From positions 46,184 through 110,183 of the forward strand of contig CALXHQ010000008.1 in the NCBI GenBank assembly GCA_944388145.1: a stretch of 64,000 nucleotides of DNA. The letters run 5' to 3'. The notes beneath the pieces are model-generated. The model searched no databases. It saw only the letters and a list, made by a program, of their open reading frames with translations, and had not been told where the DNA came from. Position 1 is the stretch's first letter. Each line of letters starts with the position of its first letter. The DNA comes from an uncultured Gemmiger sp. Lineage in GTDB: Bacteria > Bacillota > Clostridia > Oscillospirales > Ruminococcaceae. Below are positions 43,446 to 52,117 of the stretch, piece after piece. The translations under genes were made by a program, and so were the position numbers.

Positions 43446-43727
43446 TTTTCCACAGTTTTCCACAACCCAGTATACCACGGCGGACCGGACGGCGGCAACC
43501 GCGTCTGAACGGCGGCGCTTTTGGCAAAACTGCGGGCAGAACCACGAAAATCCCAAGAAAAATCGGCGGTTTATCCACTTGACAGCAGGGGTTATCCAGA
43601 CTGTTATGTGGAAAAGTTTTCAACGGCTTGTGGAAAACCAGGTGGAGAACTGGCTTCTCAACGGGGAAAACCGGCTTTGCGGGTGGGTTTTCCACTCTTT
43701 CCACAGGGTTTTCAACAGTGTGGAAAG
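43446..43727. other. Cluster of DnaA-box-like sites
   Basis: About ten close matches to TTATCCACA occur within 282 bases: TTTTCCACA at 43446 and 43456, TTATCCACT at 43571, TTATCCAGA at 43592, complements of TTTTCCACA at 43607 and 43629, TTTTCCACT at 43688, CTTTCCACA at 43697, TTTTCAACA at 43709 and a complement at 43719. Sites lie on both strands. No dnaA or dnaN is nearby, so a DnaA-titration or regulatory locus is as likely as an origin. Confidence 0.6.
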
Positions 43728-43826
43728 GAAAACTCTTCCTCTACGTTCCGTATAAACAACGTGACAGCGTGCCTCCGGTTCCGGCACAATGCCCACAATT
43801 TTGCCGGGATCCGCCCGGCTTTTCTC

Positions 43827-43855
43827 TTTCACAAAACGACAAAGTATGATATACT
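43827..43855 (+). promoter_or_regulatory. Promoter of rlmB
   Basis: TTTCAC (43827-43832), a 17-base spacer, then TATACT (43850-43855). Confidence 0.55.
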
Positions 43856-43919
43856 GTACTGTGTATTTTTGTATCCCTGTCTGCCTATGGTATGGCACAG
43901 GGGCAGACGGAGGAAAAGA

Positions 43920-44711
43920 ATGGAATATCAACAGAAAACCCGCCCCGGCGCCCGGCCCGCTCCCGCCCCCGCCGATACGCTGGTGTGGGGCAAAAATCCG
44001 GTGACGGAGCTGCTCCGGTCCGGCCGCCCGGTGGATACGGTCTATCTGGCTGACAGCCTGCCGGAGGCTGCCGCCGGCTATTACACGGCGCTGGCCCGGC
44101 AGGCCGGGGCCGTGGTCAAAAAGGTGCCCGCCCACAAACTGCAAAAGCTGTGCGGCGGGGCCGAGCATCAGGGTGTGGCCGCCCGCGGCGCCGAGATTGA
44201 GTACGCCAGCCTGGACGACCTGTTGGCCGTTGCCCGGGAAAAGGGGGAACCGCCCTTTTTGGTCTTGTGCGACGGCATTGAGGACCCCCACAATCTGGGG
44301 GCCATCCTGCGGTCGGCACTGCTGTGCGGGGCCCACGGCGTGGTGATCCCCCGCCGCGGCGGGGTGGGCGTTACCGGCACGGTGATGAAAGCCAGCGCCG
44401 GTGCAGCGGCCCGCATCCCGGTGGCGAGGGTGGCCAACCTGGCCCAGGCCATCCGGGACCTGAAAGCGCAGAACGTCTTTGTCTACTGCGCCGACATGGG
44501 CGGTGCCCCGCTGGACAAGACCGACCTTTCCGGCGCGGTGGCGCTGGTGATGGGCAGCGAGGGCAAAGGCCCCGGCGCCCTGGTGAAAAAGCTGTGCGAC
44601 GGTGTGGTCAGCCTGGAGATGGCTGCCCGGGGCACCGGCGTGGACAGCTACAACGTCTCGGTGGCGGCAGGCATCTTGATGTACGATATTATGCGCCGCC
44701 GAGCCCGGTAA
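43920..44711 (+). CDS. rlmB: 23S rRNA (guanosine-2'-O)-methyltransferase RlmB
   Basis: 263 residues. The N-terminal substrate-binding domain (about 20-100; VWGKNPVTELLRSG) precedes a SPOUT knot with NLGAILRSALLCGAHGVV, LVMGSEGKGP and SYNVSVAAGILMYDI. It methylates a guanosine of 23S rRNA (or tRNA Gm18 in relatives) using S-adenosylmethionine. GGAGGAAAAG precedes ATG 43920; a longer in-frame start at 43521 runs through the DnaA-box cluster and is not credible. Confidence 0.92.
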   Translation: MEYQQKTRPGARPAPAPADTLVWGKNPVTELLRSGRPVDTVYLADSLPEAAAGYYTALARQAGAVVKKVPAHKLQKLCGGAEHQGVAARGAEIEYASLDDLLAVAREKGEPPFLVLCDGIEDPHNLGAILRSALLCGAHGVVIPRRGGVGVTGTVMKASAGAAARIPVARVANLAQAIRDLKAQNVFVYCADMGGAPLDKTDLSGAVALVMGSEGKGPGALVKKLCDGVVSLEMAARGTGVDSYNVSVAAGILMYDIMRRRAR

Positions 44712-44837
44712 AACCGACCGTTCCGGCCCTGCGCCGCCGAGCGGCGGCCGGGTGCCTTTTGCAGGATCTGCCGGGCAAAAGCAGACACACCGGATACACC
44801 ATTGCATTCCATGCACAAAAGGGGAGAAATAACGACC

Positions 44838-47800
44838 ATGCCAAGCAAGCGTACAAACGATTCGGTGGAGAAAATTCTCCAGGATCTGAATCGGGAACAG
44901 GAGGCAAAGGGCATCCGCGACCGGATCACCGACACCAATGTGGATGAGATCCTGCGCAGTATCCCCCGCAGCACAGCGCCGGTGGATGACATCACCGCGA
45001 CACTTGGCCCCATTGAGGACGCAGACATGCCCAAGGTGGAGGTCAGCGGCGATCTGGAGGACCCGGAGGCCCGCTTCTCGACCCAGGCCATCAACGAGCT
45101 GCTGGCCGATTTGCCCATCTTTCAAAATCAGGAGGCTGCCAAGGCAGCCCGCATGACGCCCGCCGCCGGCAAGGCCGCCGCTCCGGCCCGCCCGGCTGCC
45201 CCCCGGCAGGAACCTGCCCCCCGCCCGGCCCGGTCCACGGCCCCCAAGCCGGAACCGCAGCCCGCCCCGGTGCAGCCTGACGAACCCGCAGCCGAGGCTG
45301 CCCAGCACGACGCCGGGCAGACCGACGCCGGACAATCCGCCCGCCAGGGCCGCACCGGCACGGTGGACACCACCCGCACCGGGATCATCAAAAATTTCCT
45401 GCGCCAGATGGGCAGCGACAACACCGACAATACCACCCAGCTGTCCCAGCGGAAAAATCAGTTTCAGCGCTTTTTTGAGGAGAGCATCGCAGTGGTGCCG
45501 GGCAAAAACGGCAAGCTGCCCCACGAGAAAAAGCGCAGGAAGGGCCTGTTTGGCCGCAGCGGCGATACCGGCGAGCTGACAGAGGAGTTTGTGCCCATCA
45601 ACGTCTCGCTGCGGGGACGCCGGGCCGAGGAGCCCGCGCCCCAGCCGGAGGAGGAACCCGCGGCTGCGGCTGCCGAGCCCGCTGATACCGCCCCGGACGA
45701 CACCCCGGCGGAGGAACCCCGCGCCCGAAAACGGGGCCTGTTCGCCGGGCTGTTCGCCCGCCGCACGGAGGAGGATACCGGCACCCTGTACGAGGAGGAA
45801 GAGCCCGCCCCCGCCGCCCCGGAAAAAGAGCCCGCCCCGCCGGCGGAGGAGGCGGCCCCCGCGCCGGAACCTGCCCCGGAACCCGCCCCGGAAAAGTATG
45901 TCTACCGGTCTAAGTATGCAGGGTCCCGGCGGGTGCACAGCAACTCCATGACGGATACCTTCTCCTCGCTGGGGCTGTTCCACACCGGGGAGCCGGATCA
46001 CCGCGCATCTCACCTGCAGGAGGAAGAACCCCGCCCGCAGGCGGAGCGCCGGGCCGATCCCGCCCCCACGGAGGAATCCCCGACCCCGCCCCGCAAAAAG
46101 CGGGACACGGTGGAGTTTACCCCCGGGCACACCAGCCACCAGCTGCCTCAGCAGCCCCCGGAGCAGGAAGCCCCTGCCAATGAGCCGGTGGGCGAGCCGG
46201 TGATGACCAGCTCGGACACGCTGACCACCGGCTTTACCATCAAGATGGACCGGGTGGAGGAGCAGGAGGACACCCACGATTTTGTGGCGTCGCTGGGGGC
46301 AAAGGCCCCACGGCAGCAGCCCCGGCCCGCGGCCCCTGCGCCCCGGGAGGAACCCTCCGCCCCGGCGGACGCCCGGGAGGACACCGACCCCACCGGCCAG
46401 GTGCGCCTGGGCCTGAAACCACAGCCGGCTGAATCCACCGGCGATTTCGCGTTGGATTTCCTGGACAATCAGCCGGAGCAGCGCCCGGATACTGCCCAGT
46501 TTGTCAAGGGCATTGCCCAGACGCTGAACAACATCCCGGAGCAGGAGCCGGACACCGGCCGCTATGCCGAGGCTGCCCGCCGTCTGACCGGCCAGGAGCC
46601 GGAGGAGGGCGGGGAACCGGACCCCGGCCACCATGGGCGTACCCGCCTGGCCGGCACCCCCGAGGACGAGCGGGAGCCGGAGCCGGAGGGGCCTTTTACC
46701 GAGGAACACGGCCACCGCAAACTGGACTATGAGACTGCCGAGGACGCCCCCCGCGTCCGGCAGGAGCTGGACCGCCAGGTGCTGATGCGCATGGTGAACG
46801 CGGTGGTGTCCGCCGTGGGGGCGTTGGTGCTGCTGTATCTGGGCATCGGCGCGGACGGCGGCCTGCTGCCGCTGCCCGCCATGCTGGCCCCTGCGGCTGC
46901 CACCGGCGAAACCGCCGCGGCACTGGCGGCAGCCGGCGCCACGGCCGCCCCGCTGCTGGGCGTGATGCTGGTGCTGATGCTGGCGGTCTGCGCCGTCAAC
47001 TGGCAGACCATGCTGTTCGGCCTGGCCGGCCTGGCCCGAACCCCCACCGCCGACTCGATGGCTGCGCTGGCCGGGGTGGGCGGCGTTGTGCAGCTGGCCG
47101 CCTTCCTGGTTCAGCCGGGGTGGTACCGTGCCGGGGCGCTGTGCCTGCTGGCGGGCCCGGCGGCGCTGGTGCTGTGCGGCAATGCCGTTGGCAAACTGAT
47201 GGATGCCCGCACCACCCGCGCCAACTTTGAGCTGGTCAGCGCCGGGGTGGACCACGCCGTGGCCTACCGCCTGCGGGATGCCGGCGTGGTGCGCACGGTC
47301 ACCCGCGGCCTGGGCGAACCCAAGCCCAGCCTGCTGGTCAGCCGCCCCACCGTACTGCTCAAGCATTTCCTGGCCGGCAGCGCCGCCCGCCGCACCTCAG
47401 ACAAAAACCAGCAGCAGTTCAGCTGGGTGTTGGGTGCCTGCGGTTTGATCAGTTTTCTGTTCACGCTGCTCTACCGGCGGGATGCCGGCATGGCCTTCAC
47501 CGCGCTGGCGGCCGTGCTCTGCCTGGGCGCGCCGCTGGCCGGTACCCTGATTTCGGCCCTGCCTGCCCAAAAGATGCAGCGCAGCGCCGCCCGTGTGGGC
47601 GCCGTCATCCCCGGCTGGAAGGACATCCGCCAGCTGGGCCGCATCAATGTGATCCAGATCACCGCCCGGGACCTGTTCCCCGCCGGCTGCGTCACGCTGG
47701 CCGGTATCCGTCCGGTGGGCAAGGAGCGCATCGACCAGGCCATCATCTACGCCGCCTCCATTCTGGCCGAGGGCAGCCCCACGCTGCGGGATGTGTTTTT

Positions 47801-48491
47801 GGGTATGATCGGCGACAACCGCAAGCTGCTCTCCCAGGTGGATGACCTGAAGTCGGTGTACGGCAAGGGATATCTGGGCTGGATCGGCGGCAACCGGGTG
47901 CTGGTGGGCAACCGCGCCCTGATGCAGGACTACGGCATCAAGATCCCCAGCCTGGAATTTGAGCAGCGCCACTCGGTCAACCAGCGGCGGGTCGTCTATC
48001 TGGCGGCCTCCGGCAACCTGATGGCCATGTTCCTGGTGGGCTATCAGCGCGACCCCGATACCGCCGCCGTGCTGGAGGGCCTGCGCCAGGCGGGCATGTC
48101 GATGATTGTGGACTGCGACGACTTCAACTGTGATGTTCACCTGATCGAGGCGGTCTACGGCCTGCCGTCCGGCTCGGTCAAGGTGCTTAGTGCCGAGGAA
48201 CGCCAGGCCCTGGCGCCCGCCACCGCCTGGCTGCCGGAAAGCGAGGGCAATATGCTGCATTTGGGCAGCTTTGCCAGCTTTGTGGGCGGCCTGGAGGCCG
48301 CCGCCGGCGCCGCCGAGGGCGAATACCGCGCCGGTATGGTGCTGACGGCTTCGGTGCTGTTCAGCTGCGTGCTGGCGGTGATCTTGTCGCTGGCGGGGGG
48401 CATTGCCACCCTGTCGCCGCTGGGCATTGTGCTGTACCAGATCGCCTGGGCGGCGCTGGCCCTGATCTTCCCCATGACAAGGCGTTACTGA
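44838..48491 (+). CDS. Degenerate P-type ATPase-like membrane protein with long disordered N-terminus
   Basis: 1217 residues. Residues 1-640 are rich in Pro, Glu and Ala with repeated short basic motifs, so probably disordered and cytoplasmic. From about 650 come membrane helices and a segment laid out like a P1B-type ATPase: CLGAPLAGTL where CPCALG would be, then ARDLFPAGCVTL (Asp about 945) in place of DKTGTLT, GKGYLGWIGGNRVLVGNRALM (about 1010-1030) matching the nucleotide-domain GKG...VGN..LM motif, and DCDDFN (about 1092) in place of TGDN. The phosphorylation and hinge motifs are lost, so it should not transport by ATP hydrolysis. A structural or sensing role is possible. Confidence 0.7.
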   Translation: MPSKRTNDSVEKILQDLNREQEAKGIRDRITDTNVDEILRSIPRSTAPVDDITATLGPIEDADMPKVEVSGDLEDPEARFSTQAINELLADLPIFQNQEAAKAARMTPAAGKAAAPARPAAPRQEPAPRPARSTAPKPEPQPAPVQPDEPAAEAAQHDAGQTDAGQSARQGRTGTVDTTRTGIIKNFLRQMGSDNTDNTTQLSQRKNQFQRFFEESIAVVPGKNGKLPHEKKRRKGLFGRSGDTGELTEEFVPINVSLRGRRAEEPAPQPEEEPAAAAAEPADTAPDDTPAEEPRARKRGLFAGLFARRTEEDTGTLYEEEEPAPAAPEKEPAPPAEEAAPAPEPAPEPAPEKYVYRSKYAGSRRVHSNSMTDTFSSLGLFHTGEPDHRASHLQEEEPRPQAERRADPAPTEESPTPPRKKRDTVEFTPGHTSHQLPQQPPEQEAPANEPVGEPVMTSSDTLTTGFTIKMDRVEEQEDTHDFVASLGAKAPRQQPRPAAPAPREEPSAPADAREDTDPTGQVRLGLKPQPAESTGDFALDFLDNQPEQRPDTAQFVKGIAQTLNNIPEQEPDTGRYAEAARRLTGQEPEEGGEPDPGHHGRTRLAGTPEDEREPEPEGPFTEEHGHRKLDYETAEDAPRVRQELDRQVLMRMVNAVVSAVGALVLLYLGIGADGGLLPLPAMLAPAAATGETAAALAAAGATAAPLLGVMLVLMLAVCAVNWQTMLFGLAGLARTPTADSMAALAGVGGVVQLAAFLVQPGWYRAGALCLLAGPAALVLCGNAVGKLMDARTTRANFELVSAGVDHAVAYRLRDAGVVRTVTRGLGEPKPSLLVSRPTVLLKHFLAGSAARRTSDKNQQQFSWVLGACGLISFLFTLLYRRDAGMAFTALAAVLCLGAPLAGTLISALPAQKMQRSAARVGAVIPGWKDIRQLGRINVIQITARDLFPAGCVTLAGIRPVGKERIDQAIIYAASILAEGSPTLRDVFLGMIGDNRKLLSQVDDLKSVYGKGYLGWIGGNRVLVGNRALMQDYGIKIPSLEFEQRHSVNQRRVVYLAASGNLMAMFLVGYQRDPDTAAVLEGLRQAGMSMIVDCDDFNCDVHLIEAVYGLPSGSVKVLSAEERQALAPATAWLPESEGNMLHLGSFASFVGGLEAAAGAAEGEYRAGMVLTASVLFSCVLAVILSLAGGIATLSPLGIVLYQIAWAALALIFPMTRRY

Positions 48492-48584
48492 GGGAACGCC
48501 TGGCCCGTCAGGGTGCCGGAACCCCGGCCCAATGCGGGGCTGGCACACCCGGAACGAAATTTTCTGCGAAAGGGGCAACGTTGG

Positions 48585-48989
48585 ATGTACCGCTCACAGG
48601 ACAGCCAGCTGAGTTTTTACGACTTTCTGCCGCCTTACCACGGTGAGCTGGCCGCTGACAACCGCTGGGTCCGCCTGGCGGCTGCCATTGACTGGAAAAG
48701 TTTTGAACAGCAGTACAGCGCGCTGTTTGCCCGGGGCGGCAAGATCGCCATCCCTGCGCGGGTGGCGCTGGGCAGCCTGATTGTGCGGGAGGTGTACGGC
48801 GCCACCGACCGGCAGACTGTGGAGCTGATCCGGGAAAGCCCCTATCTGCAATATTTTATCGGGCTGAAAACCTTTGGGGATGCGCTGCCCTTCTCCTACC
48901 GGAGCATGGAGCGTTTCCGCACCCGCATCCCTAAAAAGCTGGTGCAGCAGGCGGTGCGCAAGATGCGCGAGCTGGAATGGGAAAAATAA
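48585..48989 (+). pseudogene. Truncated IS5/IS1182-type transposase
   Basis: 134 residues with the start, ribosome site (AAGGGG) and whole N-terminal DUF772 domain: QLSFYDFLPPYHGELAADN and SPYLQYFIGLKTF are its hallmarks. The catalytic DDE domain of about 300 residues is missing and the frame ends cleanly after ELEWEK. It is either a remnant or a short DNA-binding protein left from the element; no inverted repeats are evident around it. Confidence 0.75.
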
Positions 48990-49093
48990 CCCCCCGTTCC
49001 CCGGGAAATTGCCTGCGCCGCCGCCCCTCTCCTGCCCGGCATCCCGGGCAGTACCGCATTTCTGATTGCTGATTTTTTTTCAAGAAGGTGTAT

Positions 49094-49960
49094 ATGGAAA
49101 TTTTACTTCATTCGGTGGTACACGCGCTGGAGGACAGCGTGCGGATGCTGCCGTTTCTCTACCTTGCTTACTTGCTGATTGAATGGCTGGAACGCCATCA
49201 CGGCCAAAAGATTGAGGACGCGCTGGCCGGCGGCGGACGCTGGGGCTTTGTGCCCGGCGCGCTGCTGGGCTGTGTGCCCCAGTGCGGGTTTTCCGCCGTG
49301 GCGGCAAACCTGTATGCCAGCCGGGTCATCACACCCGGCACGGTGCTGGCGGTCTTTTTGGCCACCTCTGACGAGGCGGTGCCGCTTCTGGCCGCCGAGC
49401 CGGAATCCTGGACCGCCCTGCTGCTGGTGCTGGTGCTGAAGGTGGTCATCGCCATCCTGGCGGGCTTTGTGCTGGATGTGCCGCTGCGGCGGTTTTTGCC
49501 GGCATCGCTTTACGGCGGTTACGCCGGCCATGCCGACGATGTGGACTGCCATGAGCAGCACGAGGAATCCAGTGGCATCTGGCTGTCGGCCCTGCGCCAC
49601 ACGCTGGAGATCTTTGCCTTTATCCTGGTGTTCAGCTTCGCCATCACGCTGGTGTTTGAGCTGCTGGGCGAACAGACGGTGGCTGGCCTGTTTGCGGGGC
49701 TGGGCGTCTTTCAGCCCATGGTGGCGGCGCTGTTCGGGCTGGTGCCCAACTGTGTGTCCAGCGTGCTGCTGACCCAGCTGTACCTGCAGGGCGTCATCAG
49801 CTTCGGCAGCCTGTTTGGTGGCCTGTGCGCCGGCGCGGGCGTGGGGCTGGCGGTGCTGTGGCGGGTCAACCCCAGCCTCAAGCAGAACCTGTTTTTGACC
49901 GGTCTGCTCTGGGCGGTGGGCGCGGCCTGCGGTATTCTGCTGCAATTTCTGCCGATGTAA
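49094..49960 (+). CDS. Ten-TM heavy-metal exporter of the ArsP_2 type
   Basis: 288 residues, about ten helices in two repeats. LLGCVPQCGFSAVAANLY and FGLVPNCVSSVLLTQLY are the paired Cys motifs of the two halves, and a His/Glu-rich loop (HADDVDCHEQHEE, about 154-166) could bind metal. Annotated relatives are called arsenic efflux or manganese transporters. AGAAGG lies five bases before ATG 49094. The cobalt chelatase gene follows, so cobalt or another divalent metal is also possible. Confidence 0.82.
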   Translation: MEILLHSVVHALEDSVRMLPFLYLAYLLIEWLERHHGQKIEDALAGGGRWGFVPGALLGCVPQCGFSAVAANLYASRVITPGTVLAVFLATSDEAVPLLAAEPESWTALLLVLVLKVVIAILAGFVLDVPLRRFLPASLYGGYAGHADDVDCHEQHEESSGIWLSALRHTLEIFAFILVFSFAITLVFELLGEQTVAGLFAGLGVFQPMVAALFGLVPNCVSSVLLTQLYLQGVISFGSLFGGLCAGAGVGLAVLWRVNPSLKQNLFLTGLLWAVGAACGILLQFLPM

Positions 49961-50113
49961 GGGCCCGAAGAGTCCGAGATCCCGGGGATCTTCGGATGGC
50001 GCCCTCGCTGCAAGGCATCCTTTTCCCAACCCCTGTGGAAGAGAAAAGGGTGCCTTTTCTCTTGCAGCGGGCGGCAAAAGGTAGTATAACGGACGTGGAA
50101 GGGGGAAACCGCC

Positions 50114-50869
50114 GTGGAAAGGGCACTGTTGATCGTCAGTTACGGCACCGCCGCGGCCCCGGCCCGGGCAGAGCAAACCGCGCTGGAGGACCGCCTGGCC
50201 GGGGCTGTCCCCGGCTGTGCGGTCTGGCGGGCCGTATCCAGCCCGGCGGTGCGGCGGATGCTGGCGGCACAGGGCCTGGACACACCCTCCCCGGCTGGGG
50301 CGATGGAGCGCATGCTGGCGGAGGGCGTGACCGACCTGGCCCTGCTGCCCACCCATCTGGTGCCCGGCGGGGATTTTGCAGCGGTGCAGTCGGCGGCGGA
50401 GTGCCGCCGCGGCCGCTTTGCCCGGCTGCGGGTCGGTGAGCCGCTGCTGGCCGACCGGGATGCGGCGGCCCAGCTGGCCGGGCTGGCGGCGGGCTGGCGG
50501 CCCGCCCGCGGCGCCCTGGTGCTGGTCGGCCATGGGGCGGACGGCCCTGCCGCCCGCTGCTGCTATGCCGCCCTGGCAAAGGCCCTGCCGCCGGGCATTT
50601 TTGTGGGGGTGCTGCGGGGGGAACCGGGCTTTGCCGCCGTCCTGACCGCTTTACGGGCGGGACGGTACCGGCAGGTCATGCTACAGCCGCTGCTGCTCAC
50701 GGCGGGCACCCATGCCCGGCGGGAGCTGGCCGGGCCGGCGCCGGACAGCTGGGTCAACCGCCTGCGGGCCGCCGGGTTCGGCACGGTCTGCCGGATGCAG
50801 GGCCTTGCCGCCGACACCGGCGTGCAGCAGCTGTACCTGCACAGGCTGAAACAGCTGCTGGTACCATGA
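50114..50869 (+). CDS. cbiK: Anaerobic cobalt chelatase CbiK
   Basis: 251 residues, GTG start behind GAAGGGGG. It inserts cobalt into sirohydrochlorin in the oxygen-independent cobalamin pathway. LLIVSYGTAA, the catalytic His in LVGHGADGPAARCCYAAL, and PLLLTAGTHARRELAGP are in the expected order. It heads a three-gene cobalamin operon. Confidence 0.88.
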   Translation: MERALLIVSYGTAAAPARAEQTALEDRLAGAVPGCAVWRAVSSPAVRRMLAAQGLDTPSPAGAMERMLAEGVTDLALLPTHLVPGGDFAAVQSAAECRRGRFARLRVGEPLLADRDAAAQLAGLAAGWRPARGALVLVGHGADGPAARCCYAALAKALPPGIFVGVLRGEPGFAAVLTALRAGRYRQVMLQPLLLTAGTHARRELAGPAPDSWVNRLRAAGFGTVCRMQGLAADTGVQQLYLHRLKQLLVP

Positions 50870-50895
50870 CAGGAAAAACGAGGGGGCAGAGCAAA

Positions 50896-51498
50896 ATGCT
50901 GATCTATCTGATCCGTCACGGAGAGACGGACTACAACACCCAAAAGCGATACCAGGGCCAGCGGGACATCCCGCTCTCGGCCAAAGGGCGGGCGGAGCTG
51001 CACCGGGCGGATTTCACCCCGGCGCTGGTTTACGTCTCACCGCTGATCCGCGCCCGGCAGACGGCGGAGATCCTGTTCCCCGGTGTGGAGCAGATCCCGG
51101 TGGAGGGCCTGCGGGAGATGAACTTTGGCAGCTACGAGGGCCGCACCTACGTCCACATGGAAAACGACCCCGATTATCTTGCCTGGGTGGAGGCCAACGC
51201 CCACGCCGCCCACCCGGACGGGGAGCGCAAGGCGGATTTCTGCGCCCGCAGCTGCGCTGCCTTTGCCCGGGTGATGGAGGACGCGGCCCGCCGCGGGCTG
51301 GACCGGCTGGTGATTGTGGCCCATGGCGGCACCCAGATGGCGGTGATGGAGCATTACGCCCTGCCTCACCGCCCCTTTGAACAGTGGCACACCGGCAACG
51401 GCGGCGGCCACAAGCTGGAGGACAGCCTCTGGCAGACGCAGCGCAAGCTGAACTGGCTGTGTACCGTCAACTACGGCGCCGGGGGAACCGGGCAATGA
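50896..51498 (+). CDS. Histidine phosphatase, probable alpha-ribazole phosphatase
   Basis: 200 residues. The phosphohistidine motif is LIRHGETDYN and the second His is in IVAHGGTQMAV, the phosphoglycerate-mutase-like fold. Position between cbiK and the adenosyltransferase points to a CobC role, removing phosphate in nucleotide-loop assembly. ATG 50896 follows AGGGGG; an ATG at 50866 overlapping the cbiK stop would add ten residues. Other substrates remain possible. Confidence 0.82.
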   Translation: MLIYLIRHGETDYNTQKRYQGQRDIPLSAKGRAELHRADFTPALVYVSPLIRARQTAEILFPGVEQIPVEGLREMNFGSYEGRTYVHMENDPDYLAWVEANAHAAHPDGERKADFCARSCAAFARVMEDAARRGLDRLVIVAHGGTQMAVMEHYALPHRPFEQWHTGNGGGHKLEDSLWQTQRKLNWLCTVNYGAGGTGQ

Positions 51499-52004
51499 GC
51501 GGGCTGGTACATCTCTACTGCGGGGACGGCAAGGGCAAGACCACCGCGGCCATGGGGCTGGCGCTGCGGGCACTGGGCGCCGGGCTGCGGGTGACCATCG
51601 TGCAGTTTTTGAAGGACGGCCAAAGCGCTGAGCTTGCCCCGCTGCGCGCCCTGGGGGCGGCGGTGTATGCCGGCGAACCGGGCATGAAGTTTGTGTTCCA
51701 GATGACGGAGGCGGAGAAGGCCGCCGCCCGCGCGGAACAGAACGCCCTGCTGCGGGCGGCCCTGGCCGAACCCTGCGACCTGCTGGTGCTGGACGAGGCC
51801 TGCGCGGCGGCGGCGCTGGGCATGGTGGAGGAACCGCTGTTGAAAACCGCGGTGCTGGACCGCCCCGCGGGGCGGGAGGTCTGCCTGACCGGCCGGGACC
51901 CTGCCCCCTGGCTGACAGCCGCCGCCGACTATATCACCGAGATGCAATGTGTCCGCCACCCCTATGACAGAGGCGTGCCCGCTCGCCGGGGCATTGAATT
52001 TTGA
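51495..52004 (+). CDS. cobA: Cob(I)alamin adenosyltransferase, CobA/CobO type
   Basis: 169 residues, starting ATGA-overlapped with the upstream stop. HLYCGDGKGKTTAAMGLALRA is the P-loop and VIQFLKDGQ-like TIVQFLKDGQ plus LLVLDEACAAA are the family motifs. It adds the adenosyl group to corrinoids using ATP. This completes a partial cobalamin set: chelation, loop phosphatase and adenosylation. Confidence 0.92.
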   Translation: MSGLVHLYCGDGKGKTTAAMGLALRALGAGLRVTIVQFLKDGQSAELAPLRALGAAVYAGEPGMKFVFQMTEAEKAAARAEQNALLRAALAEPCDLLVLDEACAAAALGMVEEPLLKTAVLDRPAGREVCLTGRDPAPWLTAAADYITEMQCVRHPYDRGVPARRGIEF

Positions 52005-52042
52005 CCGCCCGGGACCGGTCGCAACCCCGATATAAAACAATC

Positions 52043-52076
52043 AGGCCGCAGGCCCCGTACAGGGGGCCTGCGGCCT
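52043..52076. terminator. Bidirectional terminator between cobA and the TetM-like gene
   Basis: A 14-bp stem (52043-52056 with 52063-52076); on the minus strand it is followed by GATTGTTTTAT, on the plus strand by a weak TTCC. Confidence 0.7.
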
Positions 52077-52117
52077 TCCGTCTGCGATAAGGTGAAACTC
52101 TGTTGCCGTCGGCCGGA

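Noticed and set aside
43521-43919. N-terminal extension of rlmB
   Set aside because: The frame is open but covers the DnaA-box cluster and a promoter, lacks a ribosome site and is not protein-like; ATG 43920 has a good site.
45150-46700. Tandem repeat or phage tail-fibre protein in the Pro/Glu/Ala-rich part of the 1217-residue protein
   Set aside because: The region is compositionally biased without a regular repeat unit, and the frame continues into membrane and ATPase-like domains.
43620-47366. 1248-residue minus-strand frame across rlmB and the pseudo-ATPase gene
   Set aside because: Gly/Arg-rich antisense shadow that also crosses the DnaA-box cluster.
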